Assembly (NCBI RefSeq): GCF_050586465.1
Contig: NZ_JBOCEG010000008.1
Span: 97,720-161,719, forward strand
Source: CAJXYS01 sp913063035
GTDB lineage: Bacteria; Pseudomonadota; Alphaproteobacteria; Rhodobacterales; Rhodobacteraceae
Length of the DNA stretch: 64,000 bases
Direction: 5' to 3'
The position numbers and the translations under genes were made by a program. The first letter of the stretch is position 1; the number at the start of each line of letters is the position of its first letter. The notes beneath the pieces were generated by a model. It saw nothing but the letters and a program-made list of their open reading frames with translations. It was not told the origin of the DNA and did not search any database. Below are positions 17,411 through 27,200 of the stretch, piece by piece.

Positions 17411-17869
17411 TCAGTTGCTCTTGCCGCGGGCCGCCCAGGGCAGGGGGGTGACGGGGATTCCGTCCTCGACGAGACTGCGGGCGTCTTCCGCGGCGGCTTC
17501 GCCGATGATCGAGCGTTTCGGCGCCTCGCCCTCGTGGATCCGCCGCGCCTCGTTGGCGAAGTCCTTGCCGACGTTCTCGCTGGCCGACTCGATCCGCTTT
17601 CGCAGTTCCGCCAGCGCCTGTTCCGCCGGGCTTGCCGGCTGCGAGAGCGGCTTGTCCCCTGTCTCGGCGGGTTGGGCGGCGGATGTCGCGGCTTCGGCCG
17701 CGCGGCCGGGCCGCACCTGCGGCGCCATGATCGCCTTCTGCACGTCCGTGCAGCCGCAGACGGCGCAGCTCACCATGCCGGCGGCATGCAATTTCTCGAA
17801 GGCATCTCCGGACTGGAACCAGCTGTCGAAGGTGTGACCCCTGTCGCAGCGCAAAGTATAACGTATCAT
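17411..17869 (-). CDS. DUF1178 family protein
   Basis: A 152-residue protein whose N-terminus (IRYTLRCDRGHTFDSWFQS) and CAVCGCTDVQKAIMAP stretch match the DUF1178 family. The Cys pattern resembles a small zinc ribbon, but metal binding is inferred. The middle is Ala/Pro-rich and variable. It lies in a minus-strand series after the Nudix gene and before the SDR. Function not known. Confidence 0.88.
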   Translation of the reverse strand: MIRYTLRCDRGHTFDSWFQSGDAFEKLHAAGMVSCAVCGCTDVQKAIMAPQVRPGRAAEAATSAAQPAETGDKPLSQPASPAEQALAELRKRIESASENVGKDFANEARRIHEGEAPKRSIIGEAAAEDARSLVEDGIPVTPLPWAARGKSN

Positions 17870-17943
17870 CAGAGCCTCTGCTTGCCGCCCCGATTAAATA
17901 GCCGATCCACCGGCGGAATCAACGATCCCGACACGGGTCGGGC

Positions 17944-18423
17944 CTATTTGCCCAGCCGCGATGCATCGAAGCGGCTCAGGATTTCCTGGAGTTCCGGCTC
18001 CCTGACCTTGCCGGCGGCCTTGCGGGGCGAGAACCACTTGCGCTTGCGCAGGCCGCGTTCGGGAAAATCCCGCGCCAGCTTGCGCACCTGGAGCGGGAAG
18101 ATCGCGACGATGCAGGGCAGATCGTCGTCACTTTCCATCGCCTTGTTATAGGAATAGAGCCCGGCCACGGCGTGACGGACCTGGCCCGTGACCCCGGCCT
18201 CTTCCCAGGCCTCCCGGGCGGCCGCATCGGCGGGCGTGACGCCGTCCATCGGCCAGCCCTTGGGCAGCACCCAGCGCCCGGTGTCGCGGCTGGTGATGAG
18301 AAGAACCTCGGTCGCCCCCTTGCGCACACGGTAGCAAAGCGCCGCGAATTGCGTCCGCACCTCGTCCTTGCGGGCGCCACCCGTCCGGACGGGGAATTGC
18401 GGGGTTCTGGGCAGGGTCACCAT
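17944..18423 (-). CDS. Nudix hydrolase (diphosphoinositol-polyphosphatase-like)
   Basis: A 159-residue Nudix protein. The Nudix box is recognisable as PKGWPMDGVTPADAAA followed by REAWEEAGV; the core REAWEEAG is intact, but the upstream Glu of the GX5E part is replaced by Val, as in relatives that carry a PKGWP motif. The C-terminal RKRKWFSPRKAA is also typical of this subgroup. A nucleoside or inositol polyphosphate substrate is inferred from the family. Confidence 0.88.
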   Translation of the reverse strand: MVTLPRTPQFPVRTGGARKDEVRTQFAALCYRVRKGATEVLLITSRDTGRWVLPKGWPMDGVTPADAAAREAWEEAGVTGQVRHAVAGLYSYNKAMESDDDLPCIVAIFPLQVRKLARDFPERGLRKRKWFSPRKAAGKVREPELQEILSRFDASRLGK

Positions 18424-18530
18424 CTGGCGGTCGGGTCACATCATGGGCAGCGCGGATCAGGTCGGTCTACCGGGTCGAAGTTAAGCCGGACCGGCGCCCG
18501 TTCCAAGGACGCCGGCGGCCGGGCGCGAGG

Positions 18531-19118
18531 TCAGCGCGATTTGCGGTCCCGGCGCGAGGACATCGGCTGGAAGGCCACGCCGACATGTGCCTCGCAATAG
18601 GGCTTGCCCGACTGGCAGGGCAGGCCGCAGAACCAGAAATCCTTGGTGGCCGGGTCGCCAATGGGCCATTTGCAGGTGCGCTCGGTCAGTTCCATGAGGC
18701 TGATTCTGCGAGCCTTTTTCTCGATCTCGCGCACATTGGCCAGTGCCTCGGGGCTGATCTCGTTGGCCGAGGGCTGCGGCGGCAGGGGCTGCCCGGCCAC
18801 GGGGGGCTGGGGCTTGCGCGGCTGCGCCTGCGCGGGCGCCGACGGCGCCGGGTCGGCCGGTTTCTCGGCCGCCGCGGCGGGCTTCGACGCCGCTTTGGGG
18901 GCCGCCTTCGGCTTGGCCGGTTCCTTGGGTTCGGAGGGCGCCGGCTTCTCAGCGGTTTTCGTGGCGCCGCTGTTGCGGTTGGACAGGCCGAGGCGATGCA
19001 CCTTGCCGATCACCGCGTTGCGGGTGACGCCGCCGAGTTCCTTGGCGATCTGGCTCGCGCTCTTTCCTTCGGTCCACATCTGCTTCAGCAGCTCGACGCG
19101 TTCATCGGTCCAGGACAT
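18531..19118 (-). CDS. gcrA: Cell cycle regulator GcrA
   Basis: Sigma70-associated transcription factor of alphaproteobacteria that responds to CcrM methylation at GANTC sites. The N-terminal helix-turn-helix is unmistakable (SWTDERVELLKQMW, IAKELGGVTRNAVIGKVHRLGLSNR). A Pro/Ala/Lys-rich linker (about 50-120) leads to a C-terminal sigma-interacting domain with CKWPIGDPATKDFWFCG and four conserved cysteines. The start at 19118 is chosen because the family begins MSWT; the open frame runs further upstream without similarity. Confidence 0.95.
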   Translation of the reverse strand: MSWTDERVELLKQMWTEGKSASQIAKELGGVTRNAVIGKVHRLGLSNRNSGATKTAEKPAPSEPKEPAKPKAAPKAASKPAAAAEKPADPAPSAPAQAQPRKPQPPVAGQPLPPQPSANEISPEALANVREIEKKARRISLMELTERTCKWPIGDPATKDFWFCGLPCQSGKPYCEAHVGVAFQPMSSRRDRKSR

Positions 19119-19267
19119 GGGTCCTCTCAACTCATCTCTGTCGCGCGGCCCTGCCGGGTGCAGCGCGTCTGTCATTTCGGTCGTGCCGTGGAAAATTCCA
19201 GGTCCGCCTATTGTAACCACGCATCAGGCGGATACAAGGTGCGCACACCTAAATTCGCGGGGAAAGC

Positions 19268-20080
19268 ATGGCACAGACGCAGGACATCGCCGGCATGGGC
19301 GTGCGCCGTTTCGGACGCGTGAACTGGCTCGGGCTCTGGACGCTGATGACGCGCGAGATCCGGCGATTCACGACGGTCTGGATGCAGACGGTCGCCGCGC
19401 CGCTCGCGACCGCCGGCCTCTTCCTCGTGGTCTTCGATCTTGCCATCGGGCCGCAGCGGGGGGAGGTGAACGGCATGCCGTTCTCGCATTTCCTGGCGCC
19501 GGGCATCCTGATGATGCAGGTGATCCAGAACGCGTTCGCCAACACCTCGAGTTCGCTGATGATCTCGAAGGTGCAGGGCAACATCGTCGACACGCTCATG
19601 CCGCCGCTCTCGCCGGCCGAACTGGTGGTCGGCTATATCGCCGGCGGCGTCGCGCGCGGGCTCTTCGTGGCGTTGGCCGTGGCGCTGGTGATCTTCCCGA
19701 TCGTGGGCGTCGGCGTGGCCAAGCCGCTCTGGGCGCTGGTCTTCGTGGTGCTGGGCAGTGCCTTCCTGTCGGCCATCGGGCTGGTTGCGGCGACCATCGC
19801 CTCGAAATTCGATCACATGGCGGCGATCACCAACTTCATCGTCACGCCGCTCTCGTTCCTGTCGGGCACCTTCTATTCCATCGCCACGCTGCCCGCGCCG
19901 ATGCAGGTCGCCTCGCACATGAACCCGGTCTTCTACCTGATCGACGGGATGCGTCACGGGGTGCTGGGCACCTCGGACACCTCGCCCTGGATCGGTGTCA
20001 TGGTCTGCAGCACCGCGACGCTGGCGGTGGCCGCGCTCTGCTGGCGGTGGTTCAGGACCGGCTACCGGCTGAAGTCGTGA
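19268..20080 (+). CDS. ABC-2 type transporter permease
   Basis: A 270-residue integral membrane protein of the ABC-2 permease family. An amphipathic N-terminus (LWTLMTREIRRF) is followed by six hydrophobic segments; the SHFLAPGILMMQVIQNAFANTSSS and PLSFLSGTFYSI blocks are typical. No ATP-binding subunit is adjacent, so its partner must be encoded elsewhere. Its last 29 bases overlap the end of the convergent EamA gene. Substrate unknown; drug or polysaccharide export are both possible for the family. Confidence 0.88.
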   Translation: MAQTQDIAGMGVRRFGRVNWLGLWTLMTREIRRFTTVWMQTVAAPLATAGLFLVVFDLAIGPQRGEVNGMPFSHFLAPGILMMQVIQNAFANTSSSLMISKVQGNIVDTLMPPLSPAELVVGYIAGGVARGLFVALAVALVIFPIVGVGVAKPLWALVFVVLGSAFLSAIGLVAATIASKFDHMAAITNFIVTPLSFLSGTFYSIATLPAPMQVASHMNPVFYLIDGMRHGVLGTSDTSPWIGVMVCSTATLAVAALCWRWFRTGYRLKS

Positions 20081-20969
20081 TCCGCCCGCCCCGCGTCAGC
20101 CGGCCCTCGCGCCAGGCCAGCAGCAGCGCGCCGGCCAGGATCACCACGGCCCCCGCGACGCTGACCGCATCGGGCAGGTTGCCGAACCAGGCCGCGTCGT
20201 AAAGCGTGGCGAAGATCAGCACGGTGTAGAAGAAGGGCAGCGCGAAGCTGGCATCGGCCGCCCGCATCGCCTGGATGAAAAGCGCCTGCGCGGCGACCAT
20301 GGCGATCCCGATCCCGGCCAGTGCGGCCCATTGCGCGGGTGTCGGGGCCGCCCAGACGAACAGCGCCGCGACGGTCGAGATCGCCAGCCCGATCGCGTTG
20401 TTGACGATCAGGATCTGCAACGGCGCCTCGCGCCCGGTCAGCCGCTTGATGAACACCGCCTCAAGCCCCAGGGCAAGCGCCGCGGCCAGCGCGAAGAGCG
20501 CGCCGGGCTGGATCACGCCGCCCCCCGGGCGCAGCAGGATCACCGCGCCGGCGAAGGCGATCGCGGCGGCCGACCAGCGGATCGGCCCCACCCGCTCGCC
20601 CAGGAGCGGGATGGCGAGGATCATCCCGATCACCGGGTTGAGAAAGCTGATCGCCGTCGCGTCGGACAGCGGGATGTAGACCACGGCGGTGAACATCAGG
20701 CTGACGCCGGCCCAGCCGCAGACCGAGCGCGCGGCATGGAGCGCGAGCGCCGGGTGCGCGATTCGCGGGCGCAGGACGGCGGCGGCCGCGGCCAGCCCCA
20801 GCACGGCAAAGGCGAAGCGCCCCTGGCTGACCTGAAGGGGATGCAGGGCAGGGCCGAAGACGCCCTGCCCAATGGCCTTGGCCAGGATCGTCGTCCCCGC
20901 GATCAGCGCCGCCGCGGCCAGCATCGCCGCAACGGCGCGGAGCGGATCGGGCGTGCCTGGGGTGAACAT
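20052..20969 (-). CDS. EamA/DMT family transporter
   Basis: A 305-residue ten-helix drug/metabolite transporter with two EamA repeats (first around QGRFAFAVLGLAAAAAV, second around GLEAVFIKRLTGREAPLQI). The ATG at 20969 starts just before the first helix; upstream in-frame sequence is Arg/Gly-rich and unlikely to be coding. The 3' end overlaps the convergent ABC permease gene. Substrate unknown. Confidence 0.88.
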   Translation of the reverse strand: MFTPGTPDPLRAVAAMLAAAALIAGTTILAKAIGQGVFGPALHPLQVSQGRFAFAVLGLAAAAAVLRPRIAHPALALHAARSVCGWAGVSLMFTAVVYIPLSDATAISFLNPVIGMILAIPLLGERVGPIRWSAAAIAFAGAVILLRPGGGVIQPGALFALAAALALGLEAVFIKRLTGREAPLQILIVNNAIGLAISTVAALFVWAAPTPAQWAALAGIGIAMVAAQALFIQAMRAADASFALPFFYTVLIFATLYDAAWFGNLPDAVSVAGAVVILAGALLLAWREGRLTRGGRITTSAGSRS

Positions 20970-21049
20970 GGGCGGGACCTGGGCAAGAACTGGACAGCCG
21001 CAGGGAAACCCTCTAAGCCGCGGAACGCAAGGGGCCGCCGCCCCGATCA

Positions 21050-21166
21050 GAGGACCCGACGATGACCATCCGCGCACCACGCCCGACCCAGACGCGCCGC
21101 CGCGGCATCCGCCCGGCGCACCGCCGCTGACGCGCCGATCCGTCCGCCATGCCGCCGCCCGCGGCA
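21050..21166 (+). promoter_or_regulatory. Possible arginine leader peptide and attenuator before argD
   Basis: A 22-codon ORF runs 21062-21130 behind GAGGA (21050-21054, spacing 7). It encodes eight arginines, all CGC, including a run of three and a terminal pair. Downstream, TGCCGC (21150-21155) can pair with GCGGCA (21161-21166), or alternatively with GCGGCA inside the leader at 21102-21107. Its position directly before argD-argF fits arginine-controlled attenuation, but Arg-rich frames are common by chance in DNA this GC-rich, and no T-run follows the hairpin. Confidence 0.35.
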
Positions 21167-21234
21167 CCGTCCCCTGCAATTGACAATCCTCCCGCGCTTT
21201 GCGCAGATCGCATTTCCATCGAAAGGACCGACAG

Positions 21235-22425
21235 ATGATCCCTGCCGTCTTGCCGACCTACAACCGCGCGCCGCTCAGTTTCGAGCGGGGCGAAGGCTGC
21301 TGGCTGGTGGAGGCCGATGGCAGCCGATACCTGGATCTCGGCGCGGGGATCGCGGTCAACGCGCTGGGCCATGCCCATCCGCGGCTGGTCGAGGCCCTGA
21401 CGGAGCAGGCGGGCAAGCTCTGGCATACCTCGAACCTCTACCACATTCCGGCGCAGGAACGCCTGGCCGCGCAGCTGGTCGCAGCCACCTTCGCGGACAC
21501 GGTCTTCTTCACCAATTCCGGCACCGAGGCGGCGGAACTGGCGATCAAGATGGCGCGGAAATACTGGTACGATCAGGACCAGCCGGAGCGGGTCGAGATC
21601 GTCACCTTCGAGGGATCCTTCCATGGCCGCTCCACCGGGGCGATCGCCGCTGCGGGCTCCGAGAAGATGGTCACGGGCTTCGGGCCGCTGATGCCGGGCT
21701 TCGTGCACCTGCCCTGGGGCGATCATGACGCGCTCGAGGCCGCGGTGACCGACCGGACTGCCGCGATCCTGATCGAGCCGGTGCAGGGCGAGGGCGGCAT
21801 CCGTCCGCTGCCGGACCAGTGCCTGAAGGGGCTCAGGGATCTCTGCGACCGGACCGGGGCGCTGCTGATCCTCGACGAGGTGCAATGCGGCATGGGGCGC
21901 ACGGGGCGGCTCTTCGCCCATGAATGGGCCGGGGTGGAGCCGGACATCATGATGGTGGCCAAGGGCATCGGCGGGGGCTTCCCGCTCGGTGCCGTGCTGG
22001 CGACGGAGGCCGCCGGCGCGCCGATGGGCGCGGGCACGCACGGCTCGACCTATGGCGGCAACCCGCTGGCCTGCGCCGTTGGGTCCGCGGTGATGGAGAT
22101 CGTGGCCGATCCCGATTTCCTTGACGCGGTGAACCGCAAGGCCGGGCTCTTGCGCCAGAGGCTCGAAGGGCTGGTCGCGCAGCATCCGGACGTCTTCGAG
22201 GCGGTGCGGGGATCGGGGCTGATGCTGGGCCTGAAATGCCGGGCGGCGAACACCGACCTGGTGCAGGCGGGCTATGCGGAGCAGGTGCTGACCGTGCCCG
22301 CCGCCGAGAACGTGGTCCGGCTGCTGCCGCCGCTCAACATCTCCGAGGCCGAGATCGGCGAGGCGGTGGCGCGGCTCGACCGGGCGGCCGGGACCGTCGC
22401 GGCCGGGCTGGCGGCGGCCGGCTGA
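21235..22425 (+). CDS. argD: Acetylornithine aminotransferase
   Basis: Class-III PLP aminotransferase of arginine biosynthesis, converting N-acetylglutamate semialdehyde to N-acetylornithine. The 396 residues show NSGTEAAELAIKMARK, FEGSFHGRSTGAIAAAGSEK, LILDEVQCGMGRTG and the PLP-lysine region VAKGIGGGFPLGA. GAAAGGA lies before the ATG at 21235; an upstream ATG at 21199 is less well placed. It is followed 30 bases later by argF, forming an arginine operon. Confidence 0.95.
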   Translation: MIPAVLPTYNRAPLSFERGEGCWLVEADGSRYLDLGAGIAVNALGHAHPRLVEALTEQAGKLWHTSNLYHIPAQERLAAQLVAATFADTVFFTNSGTEAAELAIKMARKYWYDQDQPERVEIVTFEGSFHGRSTGAIAAAGSEKMVTGFGPLMPGFVHLPWGDHDALEAAVTDRTAAILIEPVQGEGGIRPLPDQCLKGLRDLCDRTGALLILDEVQCGMGRTGRLFAHEWAGVEPDIMMVAKGIGGGFPLGAVLATEAAGAPMGAGTHGSTYGGNPLACAVGSAVMEIVADPDFLDAVNRKAGLLRQRLEGLVAQHPDVFEAVRGSGLMLGLKCRAANTDLVQAGYAEQVLTVPAAENVVRLLPPLNISEAEIGEAVARLDRAAGTVAAGLAAAG

Positions 22426-22455
22426 TCCGGCGCGGAAAGGGACAGGGACGGGCAG

Positions 22456-23382
22456 ATGACGCATTTCCTCGATATCCACAAGACCGAGGCCGGGGCGCTC
22501 CGGCAGATGATCGACCAGGCGCGGGCCATGAAGGAGGCCCGGCAGGGCCGCCCGAAGGGCGCGCCGGACGACGCGCAGCCGCTTGCCGGGCGCATGGTGG
22601 CGCTCATCTTCGAGAAGCCCTCGACCCGGACGCGCGTCAGCTTCGACGTGGGCGTGCGCCAGATGGGCGGCGAGACCATGGTGCTGTCCGGCGCCGACAT
22701 GCAACTGGGGCACGGCGAGACCATCGCCGACACGGCGCGGGTGCTCTCGCGCTATGTCGACCTGATCATGATCCGAACCTTCGAGGAGACGACCCTGCTC
22801 GAGCTGGCGGAGCATGCCGACGTGCCGGTGATCAACGGGCTGACGGATCGCACCCATCCCTGCCAGATCATGGCCGACGTGCTGACCTACGAGGAACACC
22901 GCGGTCCCATCGCCGGCAAGAAGGTGGTCTGGACCGGCGACGGCAACAATGTCTGCGCCAGCGTGATCCACGCCGCCGCGCGCTTCGGTTTCGACTTCAC
23001 CTTCACCGGTCCCGAGACGCTGGAGCCCGAGCGTGCCTTCATGGAGTTCGCGCGCGAGGCGGGCGTCAGGGCCGAGATCGAGCGCGACCCGATGAAGGCC
23101 GTCGCCGATGCCGACCTGATCCTGACCGATACCTGGCTCTCGATGCACGACCCGCAATCGGCGCGCGAGCGGCGGCACAACCAGCTGCGCCCCTACCAGG
23201 TCAACGCCGATCTGCTGGCGGCGGCCAAGCCGGACGCGCTGGTGATGCACTGCCTGCCGGCCCATCGCGGCGAGGAGATCACCTCCGCGGTGATGGACGG
23301 CCCGCAATCGGTGGTCTTCGACGAGGCGGAGAACCGGCTGCATGCCCAGAAGGCGGTGATGCGCTGGTGCCTCGGCGTCTGA
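22456..23382 (+). CDS. argF: Ornithine carbamoyltransferase
   Basis: Forms citrulline from ornithine and carbamoyl phosphate. The 308-residue protein contains the carbamoyl-phosphate motif FEKPSTRTRVSFDVG, the HPCQIMAD block, the ornithine-binding DTWLSMHD segment and the C-terminal HCLPAHRGEEIT. It is the second gene of the argD-argF operon. Confidence 0.97.
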   Translation: MTHFLDIHKTEAGALRQMIDQARAMKEARQGRPKGAPDDAQPLAGRMVALIFEKPSTRTRVSFDVGVRQMGGETMVLSGADMQLGHGETIADTARVLSRYVDLIMIRTFEETTLLELAEHADVPVINGLTDRTHPCQIMADVLTYEEHRGPIAGKKVVWTGDGNNVCASVIHAAARFGFDFTFTGPETLEPERAFMEFAREAGVRAEIERDPMKAVADADLILTDTWLSMHDPQSARERRHNQLRPYQVNADLLAAAKPDALVMHCLPAHRGEEITSAVMDGPQSVVFDEAENRLHAQKAVMRWCLGV

Positions 23383-23445
23383 GGCCGCTGCGCGGCGATT
23401 CTGGGCCTCCGGCGGGGATATTTCCGGAACGGTGAAGGCGCGGGC

Positions 23446-24219
23446 CTAGCGCCCCCAGGGGCCGCGGCCGGGCCGGCGGCGATGCCCGGCGCGCGGCACG
23501 TCGGTGCGCCGGATCCGGTACCGGCCCTCTGGATAGGGCGGCAGCCCATGGGTGCGCTGCCAATAGGCCGGCCCGCCGCGCCGAAACCAGACCGGCAGGG
23601 TAAAGGCCAGCCCCACCACGAAGCCGCCCGCATGGGCCCAGTAGGCGACGCCGCCCGACTGCGTGTCGGCGGCGAGCCCGTTGACGAGCTGGAACCCGAA
23701 CCAGAGCCCGAGCATCACCCAGGCGGGCAGGGCGAGGATGCGGATGAAGAAGAAAATGATGATCAGCACGTCGACGCGCGCCCGCGGGAAGAGCAGCAGG
23801 TAGCCCCCCATCACGCCCGCGATGGCCCCGGAGGCCCCCACCGTTGGCACCGGCGAGGCGGGATCGGCGGCCAGGTGCAGGAGCCCCGCGCCGACGCCCG
23901 AGGCGAGGTAGAAGAGCGCGAAGCCCAGATGGCCGAACACGTCCTCGAGATTGTCGCCGAAGATCCAGAGAAACAGCATGTTGCCGGCGATGTGCAGCAC
24001 GCCGCCGTGCAGGAACATCGAGGTGAAGAGCGGGTAGACGCCGTCGCCGCCCGCGACCTTCACCGGGATCAGTCCCCATTCCAGGAAGAAGGCCTGGAGC
24101 GCGCGCGGCTCGTTGAAGAGCGGCCAGTAGGCGAGGAAGACCAGGATATTGGCCGCGATCAGCCCGTAGGTCACCCAGGGGGTGCGCAGCGAGGGATTGT
24201 GATCGCGGATCGGAAACAT
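23446..24219 (-). CDS. Rhomboid family intramembrane serine protease
   Basis: A 257-residue multi-pass membrane protease. The catalytic Ser is S130 in GASGAIAG and the catalytic His is H196 in AHAGGFVVG; the upstream HGGVLHIAGNMLFLWIFGDN loop is also conserved. A basic Arg-rich tail follows the last helix. Transcribed alone on the minus strand, convergent to argF. Substrates unknown. Confidence 0.93.
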   Translation of the reverse strand: MFPIRDHNPSLRTPWVTYGLIAANILVFLAYWPLFNEPRALQAFFLEWGLIPVKVAGGDGVYPLFTSMFLHGGVLHIAGNMLFLWIFGDNLEDVFGHLGFALFYLASGVGAGLLHLAADPASPVPTVGASGAIAGVMGGYLLLFPRARVDVLIIIFFFIRILALPAWVMLGLWFGFQLVNGLAADTQSGGVAYWAHAGGFVVGLAFTLPVWFRRGGPAYWQRTHGLPPYPEGRYRIRRTDVPRAGHRRRPGRGPWGR

Positions 24220-24295
24220 GGGGCCCCGTCTCTGGCAGCGGGGGCAGCGTCCCCCACCGTCCAGATGGCGTCAAGGCGCGTCGGGACAAGGGGGG

Positions 24296-27200
24296 TCAGG
24301 CCTCGCCCCCGGCCGCGAGCAGGGCCGCGTTCCCGCCCGAGGCGGTCGTGTCCACGCAGAGGTGCCGCTCGTGCCAGAGCCGCGCTGCGGCGCCCTCCTC
24401 GGTCAGGAGGGGCACGATCGGACCCGCGCGCGCGGCCAGCGCCGCGGCGAACGTCCGCGCGGTTTCCGCGCCGCCCCACCAGGCCACGGCCTCGAGGCCG
24501 CGCAGCCGGCGCAGCGTGTCGGGGGTGACATGCCCCGCCAGATCGCCGCCATCGGCGACGCGCAGCGGCAGGCTGCCCGCGGCGCGGACCTCCGCGGCCT
24601 GGGCCTCGGCCGCCGCGCGCCCCGGCCCGAGGCAGAGCACCGGCCCGCGCGGGAAGAGCGACAGGCGGTTGGACTCGCCCGTGGGCCCGGGCATGTCGCG
24701 GATCTCGACCGGGTGGTGCGGCGGGCTGAGCGCGTCGAGGGCGGCCTGGACCTGCTCCGGGGGAACCTCCGCGCCTTCGTCGCCGCTGTGATGGGGGCGC
24801 GGCGGGGCGGTGAAGCGCGGCACGTAGTTCGGGCCGCCGGCCTTGGGGCCGGTGCCGGAAAGACCCTCGCCGCCGAAGGGCTGGCTGCCCACCACGGCGC
24901 CAATCTGGTTGCGGTTGACGTAGATGTTGCCGACCTCGATCCGGTCCACGACATGCTGCACGCGGTCGTCGATCCGGGTATGCAGCCCGAAGGTCAGCCC
25001 GTAGCCGGTGGCGTTGATCTTCTCGATCACCCGGTCGAGATCGCGGTTCCGGTAGGTGGCGAGATGCAGCACGGGGCCGAAGATCTCTTCCTCCAGCGTC
25101 TCGATGCCTGCGACGCGGATCACGGTGGGGCCGACGAAATTGCCGCTGGCGGGCACGGGCAGCTCCTTGAGGACACGCCCCTCGCGGCGGGCCTTGTCGA
25201 CATGGGCGGTGATGCGCGCGCGCGCCGCGTCGTCGATCACCGGGCCGATATCGGTGGAGAGTGCCCAGGGATCGCCGAGGCGCAGCTCCTCCATCGCGCC
25301 GAAGAGCATGCGCTGCAGGTCCTCGGCGATATCCTCCTGCACGTAGAGGCAGCGCAGCGCCGAGCAGCGCTGGCCGGCCGACTGGAAGGCCGAGGCGAGG
25401 ATATCGCGCACGGCCTGTTCCGGGAGCGCGGTGGAATCCACGATCATCGCGTTCAACCCGCCGGTTTCCGCGATCAGCGGCGCATGGGGGGCGAGGTTCT
25501 CGGCCATGGCGCGCTGGATCAGCCGCGCGGTGTCCGTGCCGCCGGTGAAGCAGACCCCCTCGATCCGCGGGTCCGCGGTGAGCGCCGCGCCGATGGTGCC
25601 GCCCTCGCCCGGCAGGAGCTGGAGCGCTGTGCGCGGCACCCCGGCCGCATGGAGGAGCTGTACCGCCTCGTGGGCGATGATCGGTGTCTGCTCGGCCGGC
25701 TTGGCGATCACCGCGTTGCCCGCGGCGAGCGCCGCGGTCAGCTGGCCGGTGAAGATCGCCAGCGGGAAGTTCCAGGGCGAGATGCAGGCGAAGACGCCGC
25801 GCGGGGGGTGGGGCTGATCGGTCTGGGTGGCGTAGTAGCGCAGGAAATCGACCGCCTCGCGCAGTTCGCCCACCGCGTCCAGGTGGATCTTGCCGGCTTC
25901 GCGGGCGACGATGGCGAAGATCTTGCCGAAGTTTTCCTCGTAGAGATCCGCGGCGCGGTTCAGCACCGCGGCACGTTCGGCGGGGCTGGCATCCCAGGGG
26001 CGGGCGGCGGCGATGGCCGCGTCCACATCCGCGACGGCGGCATGGGTGACGTGGCCCAGCGCGTCGGCCGGATCGGCGGGGTTCGTCGCCGGATGTGTCC
26101 CGGCCCCTTCGGGCGTCACCGCCATGAGCGGCCCGGCCTCGAAGCGGGCGTCGTGGAAGGGCGCGCGGGCCTCCTCGATCTCGGCCAGGTCGAGCGGGTC
26201 GGTCAGATCCCAGCCGCGCGCGTTGCGCCGGCCTGCGCCGAAGATCTCCGACGGGTGGGCGATGACCGGGTTCTCGGGCGCCTCGAGGAAGCCTGCCACC
26301 GCGTCGAAGGGGTCGGCCACCACCTCGGCGGGGGGCACTGCCTCGTCGAGGATCTGGTTGACGAAAGAGCTGTTCGCGCCGTTCTCGAGCAGCCGCCGCA
26401 CGAGGTAGGCCAGCAGGTCGCGATGGGCGCCGACCGGCGCGTAGATGCGGCAGCGGGTGTTCTCGCCGGCCAGCACGATGTCGTGCAGCCGCTCGCCCAT
26501 GCCATGGAGCCGCTGGAACTCGAAGGCGTCGCGGTCCCCGGCCATCTCGAGGATGGCGGCGACGCTATGGGCGTTGTGGGTCGCGAATTGCGGGTAGATC
26601 CGGTCGGTCATGCCGAGCAGCTTGCGCGCATTGGCGATGTAGGAGACATCGGTCGAGGCCTTGCGGGTGAAGACCGGGAAGCCGTCGAGACCCATGACCT
26701 GGGCGCGCTTGATCTCGGTATCCCAGTAGGCGCCCTTGACGAGGCGGACCATGATCCGGCGGTCGAGCCGTTCCGACAGCGCGTAGAGCCAGTCGATCAC
26801 GTGCTCGGCGCGCGGGCCGTAGGCCTGCACCACGACGCCGAAGCCGTCCCAGCCGGCCAGGGCCGGATCGGCCAGCACCGATTCGATCACGTCGAGCGAG
26901 ATGTCCAGCCGGTCGGCTTCCTCGGCGTCGATGTTCAGCCCCATGCCGGCGGCCTTGGCCTGACGGGCCAGCGACATCAGCCGCGGCGCCAGCTCGGCCA
27001 TCACGCGGTCGCGCTGGGCGACCTCGTAGCGGGCATGGAGCGCCGAGAGCTTCACCGAGATGCCCGGGTTCATCCGGATATCGCCCTTGTCGCAGGCGGG
27101 CGTCAGCGCGGTGATCGCGTTGGAATAGGCTTGCCAGTAGCGTTCCGCGTCGGCGTCGGTGCGCGCGGCCTCGCCCAGCATGTCGTAGGAATAGCTGTAG

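Noticed and set aside
24240..24255. GGGGG/CCCCC hairpin between putA and the rhomboid gene
   Set aside because: Short homopolymer arms and no T-run; not good enough to call a terminator.
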